IMG/VR virus record: IMGVR_UViG_3300027851_000501
Coordinates: 1-20,857 of that record
Length of the DNA: 20,857 nucleotides
Source of the DNA: a virus
Strand: one strand, 5' to 3'
The position numbers were made by a program, and so were the translations under genes. The number at the start of each line of letters is the position of its first letter. Position 1 is the first letter of the stretch. Below are positions 7,512 through 14,123 of the stretch, piece by piece. Under the pieces are notes generated by a model. The model was not told the DNA's origin, did no database searches, and saw only the letters and a list, made by a program, of their open reading frames with translations.

Positions 7512-7784
7512 TCAGGCGTACCCGATGATCGTGCCGATCACCGTAGTGCCGGCTTCGCGAACGTATTGCGCGCGAACGTCAATGCACTCTCCAGCAAGTA
7601 CCGGGTGTGCGACATCGTCTTCACTATCGATGGCCCGCAGGGTGATGACGCCATCACTCGGGGCGCGGATGGCTTTAGGCAGGATCGCCAGCTCGTCAGT
7701 TGCATGTGGCGTGATGACGAAACAGCGGCGAGCAGGTGCAGTTGCAATGTCGCTGTTGCCGGCGAAAAAATCATTAACAGCCAT
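7512..7784 (-). CDS. Head-spike/fibre base protein, GTA rcc01079-like
   Basis: The 90-residue protein fits the small spike base family known from the Rhodobacter capsulatus gene transfer agent (RCAP_rcc01079). It has FFAGNSDIATAPA at the N-terminus, then FVITPHATDELAILPKAI, a beta-hairpin region with GVITLRA, a VLAGECIDVRAQYV segment, and a C-terminal REAGTTVIGTIIGY. In the gene transfer agent this protein anchors spikes that bind host capsule. Here the next genes are two LamG fibres, which suggests the same adaptor role. GGGG lies upstream of ATG 7784. Family assignment is from memory of motifs and length. Confidence 0.65.
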   Translation of the reverse strand: MAVNDFFAGNSDIATAPARRCFVITPHATDELAILPKAIRAPSDGVITLRAIDSEDDVAHPVLAGECIDVRAQYVREAGTTVIGTIIGYA

Positions 7785-7835
7785 TTGAATTCCCCTTGTT
7801 CGGATCGATCGCCATCAGGCTTTCGACGTTTGTAT

Positions 7836-8402
7836 TCAGTCGCTCGAGTGTTCTTCGGGCGCGGCCACCGCGGCGCCGGAAGCAATCAGGGTTTGGCCGT
7901 CGCGGGCACACAGATAACCTTGTCCGGCGGCAGCAGTGACAAGGGCCCAGTCGGCGCGGGCAACGGAAACCCACTCGGCAGGATCGGCAGCGTCATTTGG
8001 GCTTTCGACAGGACTATCGGTTCCGGGCAGATCGGCACCGCCGCCCGGACGTTCAGCGGCTTTTCCGGCCCGCATCCCGTCAGCATAGCGGCGCAGAGCA
8101 TCGTAATAAGCAGGTGCAGTCGCATCGGAAATCCTTGCGATTATGGCGCTGTCACGCGCTGGTTTGTGATTTGCGGCGATTTGGGCAGCCGTGGCTTGTG
8201 CGGCAGCGGTTTTGTAATTGGCCTTGGTCTGGCGGTGGCTTTCCACATTCGACGCATTCAGCGCGGCCAGATGGTCGACCTTGGCCAGCAACCCGCCGCC
8301 GATGACGGGCAATCCGAAGATCCAGAGCGTCAATGCCAGGACTATGGCCAGCGCGCCTGCCGCCGCCGCGCGCCACAGGTTGCCGGTGATTGCATCGATC
8401 AC
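7836..8402 (-). CDS. Rz-like i-spanin (inner-membrane spanin subunit)
   Basis: Spanins fuse the inner and outer membranes in the last step of lysis. The 188-residue product starts with an N-terminal membrane helix (about residues 9-33, RAAAAGALAIVLALTLWIFG). A periplasmic Ala- and Lys-rich helical region follows, plausibly coiled coil, and then a Pro/Gly-rich part. I chose GTG at 8402 because it overlaps the endolysin stop in a GTGA junction and puts the helix at the N-terminus. The longer open frame upstream only mirrors endolysin DNA. The nested lipoprotein frame at 7886-8125 strongly supports the spanin call. Rz sequences are poorly conserved, so the call rests on architecture. Confidence 0.8.
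   Translation of the reverse strand: MIDAITGNLWRAAAAGALAIVLALTLWIFGLPVIGGGLLAKVDHLAALNASNVESHRQTKANYKTAAAQATAAQIAANHKPARDSAIIARISDATAPAYYDALRRYADGMRAGKAAERPGGGADLPGTDSPVESPNDAADPAEWVSVARADWALVTAAAGQGYLCARDGQTLIASGAAVAAPEEHSSD
7886..8125 (-). CDS. Rz1-like o-spanin lipoprotein, nested in Rz
   Basis: The 79-residue product starts with a short lipoprotein signal peptide, MRLHLLITMLCAAMLTGC, with lipobox LTGC and lipidated Cys18. The mature part is about 62 residues and proline-rich, as in known o-spanins. AAGGA lies seven bases before ATG 8125. The gene lies entirely inside the Rz gene on the same strand in another frame, the arrangement seen in lambda. The outer-membrane lipoprotein should pair with the i-spanin across the periplasm. 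Two mature cysteines (in VPICPEP and DKVICVP) could form disulfides. Confidence 0.85.
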   Translation of the reverse strand: MRLHLLITMLCAAMLTGCGPEKPLNVRAAVPICPEPIVLSKAQMTLPILPSGFPLPAPTGPLSLLPPDKVICVPATAKP

Positions 8403-8986
8403 GACACGATGCCCCTCAGACACATGGTCCGTTCGCGAACGCGCCGGTTGGTGAGGCCCTGTACCGGGCGCAAGACGCCATTCACGCGCGCCTTGTTCCA
8501 CGGCAAGAACGCCTCGCACCCGCCGCGAATGTCGCCCGCGTTGAAGCGGCGCGCAGCTGTCGATCGGCAGAACCCAGCGACGCCGATGTTGTAAGCCAGC
8601 GAGACGGCAGCCGCGCGCTGGGGAGCAAGCCGCTCAGGCCGCAGACCGGGCGTGCAGTTCATCACGCCTTGCGCATGGATCACCAGCTCACGCTCGAGCA
8701 GCATCGCGCATTGGGCCTCGGTATAAACCTGCCCCATTCGGACGCCCTTGGTGATCCCGTCGCAGGCTGTGGCGATTCCCGCGATGTCCAAATAGGCGCG
8801 CAAATACTGGGGGCCACGAACGTGCTGCACAGTGGCAGCGCCATCCTGCGCAATGGTCACATTCACGTGCCGCCCGCTTTCATCCTCCGGGACGGTCTGC
8901 ATCACAAGCGCCGCAGCCGCGATGCCGATGATAGATGCCAGCGAGCCCTTCTTGAGCGCGGTTACTGGCTTGGACTTTTCAACCAT
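8399..8986 (-). CDS. GH24-type endolysin (lysozyme) with N-terminal signal-anchor
   Basis: The 195-residue protein resembles R21/P22-type lysozymes that cleave peptidoglycan glycan strands. Residues about 15-31 (SLASIIGIAAAALVMQT) form a weakly hydrophobic Ala/Gly-rich helix after a basic start, resembling a signal-arrest-release anchor. The GH24 core shows AYLDIAGIAT (Asp67 and Thr73 in the usual D and T positions), YTEAQCAMLLERE, QRAAAVSLAYNIGVAGFCRS, FNAGDIRGGCEAFLPWNKA, and a final GLTNRRVRERTMCL. The catalytic Glu expected nine residues before Asp67 is Gly58, and no Glu occurs between residues 37 and 89. The start overlaps the holin stop by 8 bases, with GGAGGC upstream. Confidence 0.85.
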   Translation of the reverse strand: MVEKSKPVTALKKGSLASIIGIAAAALVMQTVPEDESGRHVNVTIAQDGAATVQHVRGPQYLRAYLDIAGIATACDGITKGVRMGQVYTEAQCAMLLERELVIHAQGVMNCTPGLRPERLAPQRAAAVSLAYNIGVAGFCRSTAARRFNAGDIRGGCEAFLPWNKARVNGVLRPVQGLTNRRVRERTMCLRGIVS

Positions 8987-9200
8987 AGTCTTTGCCTCCC
9001 TGTTTCACGATGCGCGAGTAGATGGCCGACCCAGCGACCAGAAAGCCGACCAGCGGACGCAAGGGCTCAGGCACAGTCTCCATGAGCCGCGCGAACCCCT
9101 GTGGATCAGTGGCGGCCCAGCCCGAGATAAAACCGGCCACGATAGCCAGGCGCACGGATGCGAACCGCCAAGCCTGGCGGGCTTCTTCAATCAAAGTCAT
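8979..9200 (-). CDS. Holin candidate (73 aa, two membrane helices)
   Basis: The short protein has two predicted membrane helices, about residues 16-31 (VRLAIVAGFISGWAAT) and 47-62 (LRPLVGFLVAGSAIYS). A basic C-terminal tail (RIVKQGGKDYG) follows. Size, topology and position directly upstream of the endolysin fit a class II holin. It resembles small holins of alphaproteobacterial phages that begin with an AWR.ASVRLA-type segment. AAAGGA lies six bases before ATG 9200. It would form inner-membrane lesions that set lysis timing and activate a signal-arrest-release endolysin. Confidence 0.7.
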   Translation of the reverse strand: MTLIEEARQAWRFASVRLAIVAGFISGWAATDPQGFARLMETVPEPLRPLVGFLVAGSAIYSRIVKQGGKDYG

Positions 9201-9215
9201 GGAAGTCCTTTCGGA

Positions 9216-9668
9216 TCAGGTGTCCGTGGTGTGGCCGTTTTCGGCGTCAACCTTCTTCGCCAAAGCGTCGAGCTCAGCGGGTGTTGGTCGGATTTTCAGT
9301 GATTGTAGCAAGCGCCGCGCCCGGATCAGCGACAAGGCTTGCGGCGCATGACTTTCCAATTCGGACGTCAGATCTTCGACGGCCACGACCAGTGTCGAAA
9401 CCGTATAATTCAAGCGTTCGGCAACGCCGTTGGCCTTCGCCAAATCAGCCTGCACTTGATCAAGGCGATGCTCAATCTCTTCGCGGTAGGCCTTTTCACG
9501 TTCGGCAAGGGACTTTTCCCAAGTGGCGAGGCGGTCCTCCTTTTCGCCGCGACGAGCGTCATTCCAATTGAGCAACCAAGCTATTCCTTTTGCGACCGCC
9601 GCTCCGCCCGCGATAATTCCGGCCATAATGCCGCCGACTTCACCAGCACTTACGTTCACGTTGTCCAT
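9216..9668 (-). CDS. Membrane-anchored coiled-coil protein of the lysis region
   Basis: The 150-residue product from ATG 9668 begins with a Gly/Ala-rich hydrophobic segment (about residues 8-32, AGEVGGIMAGIIAGGAAVAKGIAWLL). A long charged helix with coiled-coil character follows (RGEKEDRLATWEKSLAEREK onward), and the C-terminus is helical. I know no named family. It lies between a small membrane protein and the holin. It could be an accessory lysis factor or antiholin, or a structural membrane protein. An alternative start at 9680 overlaps the upstream stop; neither start has a strong ribosome-binding site. The longer frame from 9809 mainly mirrors the neighbouring gene. Confidence 0.65.
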   Translation of the reverse strand: MDNVNVSAGEVGGIMAGIIAGGAAVAKGIAWLLNWNDARRGEKEDRLATWEKSLAEREKAYREEIEHRLDQVQADLAKANGVAERLNYTVSTLVVAVEDLTSELESHAPQALSLIRARRLLQSLKIRPTPAELDALAKKVDAENGHTTDT

Positions 9669-9672
9669 GGCC

Positions 9673-9957
9673 TTAATCATCCAAGTGCCGATAGTTTTCA
9701 AAGGCGCGCTGACAATGATCAGGGCGGTCCCCCAACCAGAGGAACACGCGGTCGATAATGGCAGCCATGATGCGGCCCCAGCGGTGCCCGTTCGCGGCTG
9801 CTTCGCCAACGAAGGTGCTCGTCATTCGCCGACCCGATGGCCTTGAAGCCAGCCCGAACGGATAGAGCGCGCCCTGCCAGATGGTGCAGAGTAGAATTGT
9901 CGTTGTAACCAATAACGCAAAGGCGCTTTGCCGCACGCGGGTGAAAAAACCGATCAT
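9673..9957 (-). CDS. Small membrane protein of unknown function (94 aa)
   Basis: After a basic start (MIGFFTRVRQ) comes one hydrophobic segment (about residues 11-34, SAFALLVTTTILLCTIWQGALYPF). A soluble region follows, rich in Arg, Trp and His and ending in ENYRHLDD. The start overlaps the previous stop in an ATGA junction, good evidence for coupled translation. No family was recognised. Position after the tail genes and before the holin suggests a lysis or membrane-associated accessory role, perhaps an antiholin. This is an inference only. Confidence 0.6.
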   Translation of the reverse strand: MIGFFTRVRQSAFALLVTTTILLCTIWQGALYPFGLASRPSGRRMTSTFVGEAAANGHRWGRIMAAIIDRVFLWLGDRPDHCQRAFENYRHLDD

Positions 9958-10448
9958 TGCGGCCAGCCCGCCGTCACGTCGATTGCCAGCAACTCGGCCA
10001 TGTTGATTGCAGCTTCGATCTCGGCCCGGAATTCCCGCGCTCGCTCGTGACAGGCGTTCACATGGGTTAGGACAGCCAATGCCATCCCAATCATTTCATC
10101 AGCGTCGAGCGCAACCGTGCTGTTATCCAGCATCGTCCATGTCACCGAGTATGGTGCATTTGCGCTCTTGGCGATCAAGGCACCCAACGCCGCCCCCGAT
10201 ACGTTTGAGCGCGCGGCCTCATCGCTATCAACAACACCAAACGGGGTTGGTGCGCCAACGTCAATTTTCTCATTGCGTAGGTTGCGGGCTTGTTCCCAAA
10301 CGATCAGCCGGTTGCCGTCCACCGTCAGCGCCGAGGTGGCCAAAGCCCGCTCGCCCGGTCCCGCCTGCGCATCAAGCAATTCGGGCTGACATTGGCCCCA
10401 TTTAACCGGCGCTCCCGTGGCAGTGTCGAACACAACATATTGGATCAT
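9954..10448 (-). CDS. DUF4376-like phage tail-associated protein
   Basis: The 164-residue protein has an N-terminal beta-rich part (MIQYVVFDTATGAPVKWGQC). Its C-terminal half fits the DUF4376 pattern: an RNLRNEKID helix, GVVDSDEAARSNVSGAALGAL, a WTMLDNSTVALDADEM segment, then HVNACHERAREFRAEIEAA and the final AIDVTAGWP. Such proteins occur beside tail fibre genes in phages of alphaproteobacteria and others and may take part in fibre assembly or the tail tip. The function is not established. Its start overlaps the J-like gene by 4 bases (ATGA), and the next gene overlaps its stop in the same way. Confidence 0.75.
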   Translation of the reverse strand: MIQYVVFDTATGAPVKWGQCQPELLDAQAGPGERALATSALTVDGNRLIVWEQARNLRNEKIDVGAPTPFGVVDSDEAARSNVSGAALGALIAKSANAPYSVTWTMLDNSTVALDADEMIGMALAVLTHVNACHERAREFRAEIEAAINMAELLAIDVTAGWPQ

Positions 10449-13400
10449 CGTTTCGTCTCCATTGCGACAAGGGAGCGATGGGTAAGATTGGCCGAACCCC
10501 CGCTCGTTTGCAGGAATGCTTGGACTTTGTAGGTAATCGTCCCCGCGCTCGGCACATCGGTTATGCTTAGTGAGACGTTGCGGTTTTCATCAGCATAGGC
10601 CCAATTTTCGATTGGCCCTTGAATCACAGTTGCATCGCGCAAAATCCGGTATCGGATGATATCGAAAACGCCTGATGTTACCTGCGACGATTGCCCGTTG
10701 AACAAGATCAGGATTGGCGCGCCGATGGTCGTGATTGTTACGGACTGCACATCCACCCAAGCATCATCAACAAGGTTGACCGATGTGCTGGTGTAAGCGC
10801 TGCTTGTCAGGGTTACGGCGTTACCGGCGATCTTGAGCGTTGAAACAGTCAAGTCTTTGATGTTACCGGTGAATGCGATGATTTCGTTGGTGCCGACCTT
10901 CGCCGCAGTGATTGCGCCTGCTTCGATCTTGTCCGCCGTGATTGCGTTCGCCGCGATTTTACCAGCGACAATTGAGCCATCGACAACCATCGTCGCGCCA
11001 GCTGCTTCACGGACGCTTACGTTTGAGACAAACTGAGCGCCAGAAAGGGTGTTATTGCCTTCGTTATAGACGACAATCCGGCCATACGAGGCGTTGGCCG
11101 GAGGAGACACTTGGATTGCTTTGGTGGCAATCTCGCCGGGCGCAAAGCCGATGCTATGATCACCACCAACGTATGTATTAGAGACATTGAACCACTGGAT
11201 TGTTACCCATGCGGTTTGATTGGACGCATTCTGGCAGCCACATTTAAATTCATAGACGGTGCTGGGGACGACGCGGAAGCGGTTGTTTTTTTCCTGATCC
11301 TTAGCGTAGCAGTGATAGCGATTGTTTACATTGTTCATGCCAGATCGCCCAGACCAAAGAACAATGTAGCGATTTCCGACTGCTGCGTTTGCGGCAGCGC
11401 CATAGGCGTTGGTAGCGACCTCCTCTGTGTACCAGCCCGTAGCTGGCGCTACCAAGTCAGAACTGACAGTCGAAGCATTATCAATGACCAGCCATGCGGT
11501 GAGGTCGCGGAATTGAGGGTCAGGATGCAGGTTATTCGGTGCGACAAGCAGATGCTGCACACGGACTGCGTTCGCCGCGATTTCATTTGCTGAAACAGCG
11601 TTGGCCGCGATCTTACCCGCGACAACGCTATTGGCGGCTAGTTCGGTAGCCGAAATGGCCCCTGCGGCGACTTTCCCCGCGATGACAGATCCTGCCGCAA
11701 GTTCAGAAGCGGTGACGGCACCGGCTGCAATGTTTGCGGCGGTAATGGTGTCAGCCGCGATTTGCCCGGCTGTGATGGCACCGGCTGCGACCTTGGCCGT
11801 CGTCACCGCCCCGTCTGTGATTTGAGTGCCGACGATCTGGCCTGTCAGCTTGGCCGCGCTTATCGCTGCCAATTGGGCATCGCTTAGCTGTCCGGTCACC
11901 TTCGCAGCGGCAACGGCCTCGATTTGTGAATTGGCCAGCAGTCCGGCTATCTTTGAAGCACTCACAGCTTGTATCTGTGTGTCGACCAGCTGGCCCGCAA
12001 CGTCAGCCGCAGGAACGGCTGCCGTCCATGCCGTGCCCGTGTAGCGGTAAAGCTTATCGTCGACCTCATTGAACACCACGCGGCCCGAAAACAGGTTCGT
12101 GGAAGGCAATGCCGCGACGATCTCATAGCCGCCCTTCGCCTTGGAAAGCGACAGCACCTTATCGAACACGACGCCTGAATATCCGCCCGAACCAGTAGCG
12201 CGAATGGTTACGGTTGCCGTGTCCTCGCCAGCGTCAAAACCTGCTGTCACCGTGTACGTGCGACCCGAATAACCAATTGTCAGGGCTTGCGGGTTGGCCT
12301 GTGTTGAAAGCGTGAACGATGCGCTGATGTCGGTCGAACCGGCGAACACTTTGAAGTCGCCTGTCGCGCCCGTGTAGGACACCACGTTGCCGTTGGCATA
12401 GGCGAATAGCTGCACTGCCTCATTCGTCAGGTATGCGGACGTGGCGGGCGCGCCAGCAGCGCCGGGACTGCCATCTGCGCCTGGAGGACCGGGAGGGCCA
12501 TCTGCGCCCGGAGCGCCGTCCGCTCCGGGAGTTCCGATCACGGTCGAACTGCTGATGTCATCGCGCTGCTCTGCAGTCTGCGTCAGCGCGGCAGTTGGCG
12601 GTGGCACTGCTGTCCGCCCGAGGGCATAGTCGTGCTTCTCGGCTGTCTCCCCGAGAAGCACCAACCGGACCGTCATGCTTCCGGGTTCGATCACCCTGCG
12701 AAGGATAACAGCCTGAACATTCGACAAGCCTTCCTCTGGCAAATCGATATTCAAGCACTCTCCAGGACGGTACTGGCGAAGCCTGGGGCCGCACGAAAGC
12801 TCGATCGTCCCAAGCTCGCGACGCTCCAGAAGCTCGTATGCAGCCAGCTGGGCCGACTGGTCAGCGTTGTCGACCAGATTGTACTGGCGCTCTTCCTTCT
12901 TCTCTTCGCCGTCTTCGGTCACCGCTGTGCTCAGAACGATTGGCGCTCCGGCTGTGTATTCCCAGTTGTGGGCCCCCGATCGCCACTTCGGCACGATTGT
13001 GTTGATGCGCTCGCGGTAGCTGCGCATGGCGGTTATCGTTCCGCCTTGATCGGTCAGGTCGGCCTCGGTGATCGTGTCCAACGAAACTCTTGGCGCATGG
13101 TATTTGACCGACAAAACAGCGCCAGAGAATACAGGCTCTGCCCCGCCAGCTGCCATGATGTCCTTGAGGTTCTTCCAACGGTCATCTGGCTCAAAGATGA
13201 TGCCTGAGATCGTCCAATCGTTTGCGTCGCAGACATTTGCCCAAGCCACCATCGCTTCAAGGTCAATTGCCTCGACCGGCAGGCCGATGCCGAACGTCTT
13301 CTTGCCATTTTGGTAGCGGCCATAGGCGTAGGCGATTGCGTGAAGGGCTGGGTTCTTGGAGAACTGCCAAGTCGCCTCATTGTTTATGCGGTGCGCGCCA

Positions 13401-14074
13401 GCGCCTCCGGGATAGGTGCTGTCCAGTCGAGGGTCATATGTCTTGACGCCATCCATGATGGCACCAGTGTTAGGCAGCCCGCTCGCGAACTTCTTGCCAT
13501 CCTTGTCGAACTTGAAGTTCCAAAGCATCGCCGCTTGGCCAGACAGCTTGTTCGCTGCACCCCAGTTGGGGAAGCCAGACCAGAATGGAGTCAAGGCGGT
13601 TGATTCAGGGCAAGCCCCGAGCTGTTGATCCACGTCGAGGAAGCCGCTGTAATATGCACCGAGAGGCTCGAAGTCAGTCGTAGGTGCAATGAATCCTTGG
13701 ATCGGTCCGCCGCCAGAGTATACGACCACGCGCCCGAGATACGGGTTGGGGACATCTTTCAGGGTCGGACCATAGGCTGCTGTGTGCCTTAGGACGCCGC
13801 CGAAATAGGTCCGCCCCATTGCGTACGGCTGCGGCGGATCGACTTGTATCAGCAGCTGGTTGACTGAGCCTCTTGCCGGTGGTGGCTTGGTCAAAAGTTG
13901 GGAGCCGAATGATGCTGCAAGCCCAACAACACCAGCAACAGCAGCGATTGTTGTGAGGGTAGCTGCGGACGCCCCTAAGAATGTGCCTGCCACGCCCGCC
14001 AAAGCTGCACCGCCGCTGGCGACAACGGCGACGATGCCAGCCACGACGGCCACAACTTTAAGCACTTTAGACAT
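10445..14074 (-). CDS. Tail tip / host-specificity protein (J-like), 1209 aa
   Basis: This is the central tail-tip protein, expected to bind the receptor. It starts with an Ala/Gly/Val-rich hydrophobic region (about 1-62), as in other J-like proteins. The conserved tail-tip part follows (about 65-500: QPYAMGRTYFGGVLRH, VVVYSGGGPIQGF, AIAYAYGRYQNGKKTFGIGL, then a baseplate-like stretch ending near LVLLGE). Then come ten collagen-like Gly-X-Y triplets (514-543), a beta-rich part, a pseudo-repeat block (about 688-838), a probable carbohydrate-binding jelly roll (about 838-1028), a short second repeat block and a beta-rich end. A ribosome-binding site (GAGGG) precedes ATG 14074. The usual upstream neighbour in the operon is separated from it by a plus-strand gene. 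Confidence 0.85.
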   Translation of the reverse strand: MSKVLKVVAVVAGIVAVVASGGAALAGVAGTFLGASAATLTTIAAVAGVVGLAASFGSQLLTKPPPARGSVNQLLIQVDPPQPYAMGRTYFGGVLRHTAAYGPTLKDVPNPYLGRVVVYSGGGPIQGFIAPTTDFEPLGAYYSGFLDVDQQLGACPESTALTPFWSGFPNWGAANKLSGQAAMLWNFKFDKDGKKFASGLPNTGAIMDGVKTYDPRLDSTYPGGAGAHRINNEATWQFSKNPALHAIAYAYGRYQNGKKTFGIGLPVEAIDLEAMVAWANVCDANDWTISGIIFEPDDRWKNLKDIMAAGGAEPVFSGAVLSVKYHAPRVSLDTITEADLTDQGGTITAMRSYRERINTIVPKWRSGAHNWEYTAGAPIVLSTAVTEDGEEKKEERQYNLVDNADQSAQLAAYELLERRELGTIELSCGPRLRQYRPGECLNIDLPEEGLSNVQAVILRRVIEPGSMTVRLVLLGETAEKHDYALGRTAVPPPTAALTQTAEQRDDISSSTVIGTPGADGAPGADGPPGPPGADGSPGAAGAPATSAYLTNEAVQLFAYANGNVVSYTGATGDFKVFAGSTDISASFTLSTQANPQALTIGYSGRTYTVTAGFDAGEDTATVTIRATGSGGYSGVVFDKVLSLSKAKGGYEIVAALPSTNLFSGRVVFNEVDDKLYRYTGTAWTAAVPAADVAGQLVDTQIQAVSASKIAGLLANSQIEAVAAAKVTGQLSDAQLAAISAAKLTGQIVGTQITDGAVTTAKVAAGAITAGQIAADTITAANIAAGAVTASELAAGSVIAGKVAAGAISATELAANSVVAGKIAANAVSANEIAANAVRVQHLLVAPNNLHPDPQFRDLTAWLVIDNASTVSSDLVAPATGWYTEEVATNAYGAAANAAVGNRYIVLWSGRSGMNNVNNRYHCYAKDQEKNNRFRVVPSTVYEFKCGCQNASNQTAWVTIQWFNVSNTYVGGDHSIGFAPGEIATKAIQVSPPANASYGRIVVYNEGNNTLSGAQFVSNVSVREAAGATMVVDGSIVAGKIAANAITADKIEAGAITAAKVGTNEIIAFTGNIKDLTVSTLKIAGNAVTLTSSAYTSTSVNLVDDAWVDVQSVTITTIGAPILILFNGQSSQVTSGVFDIIRYRILRDATVIQGPIENWAYADENRNVSLSITDVPSAGTITYKVQAFLQTSGGSANLTHRSLVAMETKR
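10880..10984 (-). repeat. Second pseudo-repeat block in J (VAGKIAANAITADKI type)
   Basis: Coding repeats of about 8 to 10 residues (VAGKIAANAITADKIEAGAI, then TAAKVG) match the larger block at 11563-12013. The two blocks flank a roughly 190-residue probable carbohydrate-binding domain. Boundaries are approximate. Confidence 0.6.
11563..12013 (-). repeat. Long pseudo-repeat block in J
   Basis: About fifteen imperfect units of 8 to 10 residues, alternating small residues with a hydrophobic position (TAGQIAAD, TAANIAAG, TASELAAG, VAGKVAAG), make a fibrous segment. Such repeats occur in tail fibres and can form elongated trimeric shafts. The DNA repeats are similar enough to permit length change by recombination. 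Boundaries are approximate. Confidence 0.7.
12446..12535 (-). repeat. Collagen-like Gly-X-Y repeat in J
   Basis: Ten uninterrupted Gly-X-Y triplets (GTP GAD GAP GAD GPP GPP, then GAD GSP GAA GAP) are encoded in 90 bases. Collagen-like segments are known in phage fibres and fold as triple helices. This one would act as a flexible or trimerising stalk between the conserved tail-tip part and the distal receptor-binding part. Confidence 0.85.
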
Positions 14075-14116
14075 TTATGCCGCCCTCGGTATATATCGCA
14101 TCAGACCCACCGGGAG
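14066..14116 (+). promoter_or_regulatory. Candidate promoter and ribosome-binding site of the plus-strand moron
   Basis: TTTAGA (14066-14071), an 18-base spacer and TATATA (14090-14095) resemble a -35/-10 pair. GGGAG at 14112-14116 sits seven bases before the TTG start at 14124. The -35 part overlaps the first codons of the J-like gene in antisense. The motifs are imperfect, but spacing and order fit a stand-alone promoter for a gene that runs against the operon. Confidence 0.4.
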
Positions 14117-14123
14117 ACTGACG

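Noticed and set aside
7566-8594. Long plus-strand open frame (342 codons) over the lysis region
   Set aside because: It lies antisense to the spike base, spanin and endolysin genes, which have clear motifs and coupled starts. Its translation is Arg/Ser/Cys-rich with no recognisable domain, as expected of a mirror frame in G+C-rich DNA.
8390-9085. Plus-strand open frame (231 codons) opposite the endolysin and holin
   Set aside because: It is the antisense of well-supported endolysin and holin genes, and its composition is not protein-like.
10880-12013. CRISPR-like or tandem DNA repeats
   Set aside because: The periodicity is coding: imperfect repeats of about 30 bases that keep the J frame, with no constant repeat and unique spacers.
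12632-13207. Plus-strand 191-codon frame opposite J
   Set aside because: It is antisense to the conserved part of J, has no start context and no recognisable motif.
13860-14123. N-terminal extension of the plus-strand moron
   Set aside because: The extension is antisense to the start of J and gives Ala/Thr/Pro low-complexity sequence. The TTG at 14124 has a well-spaced GGGAG and puts a hydrophobic segment at the N-terminus.
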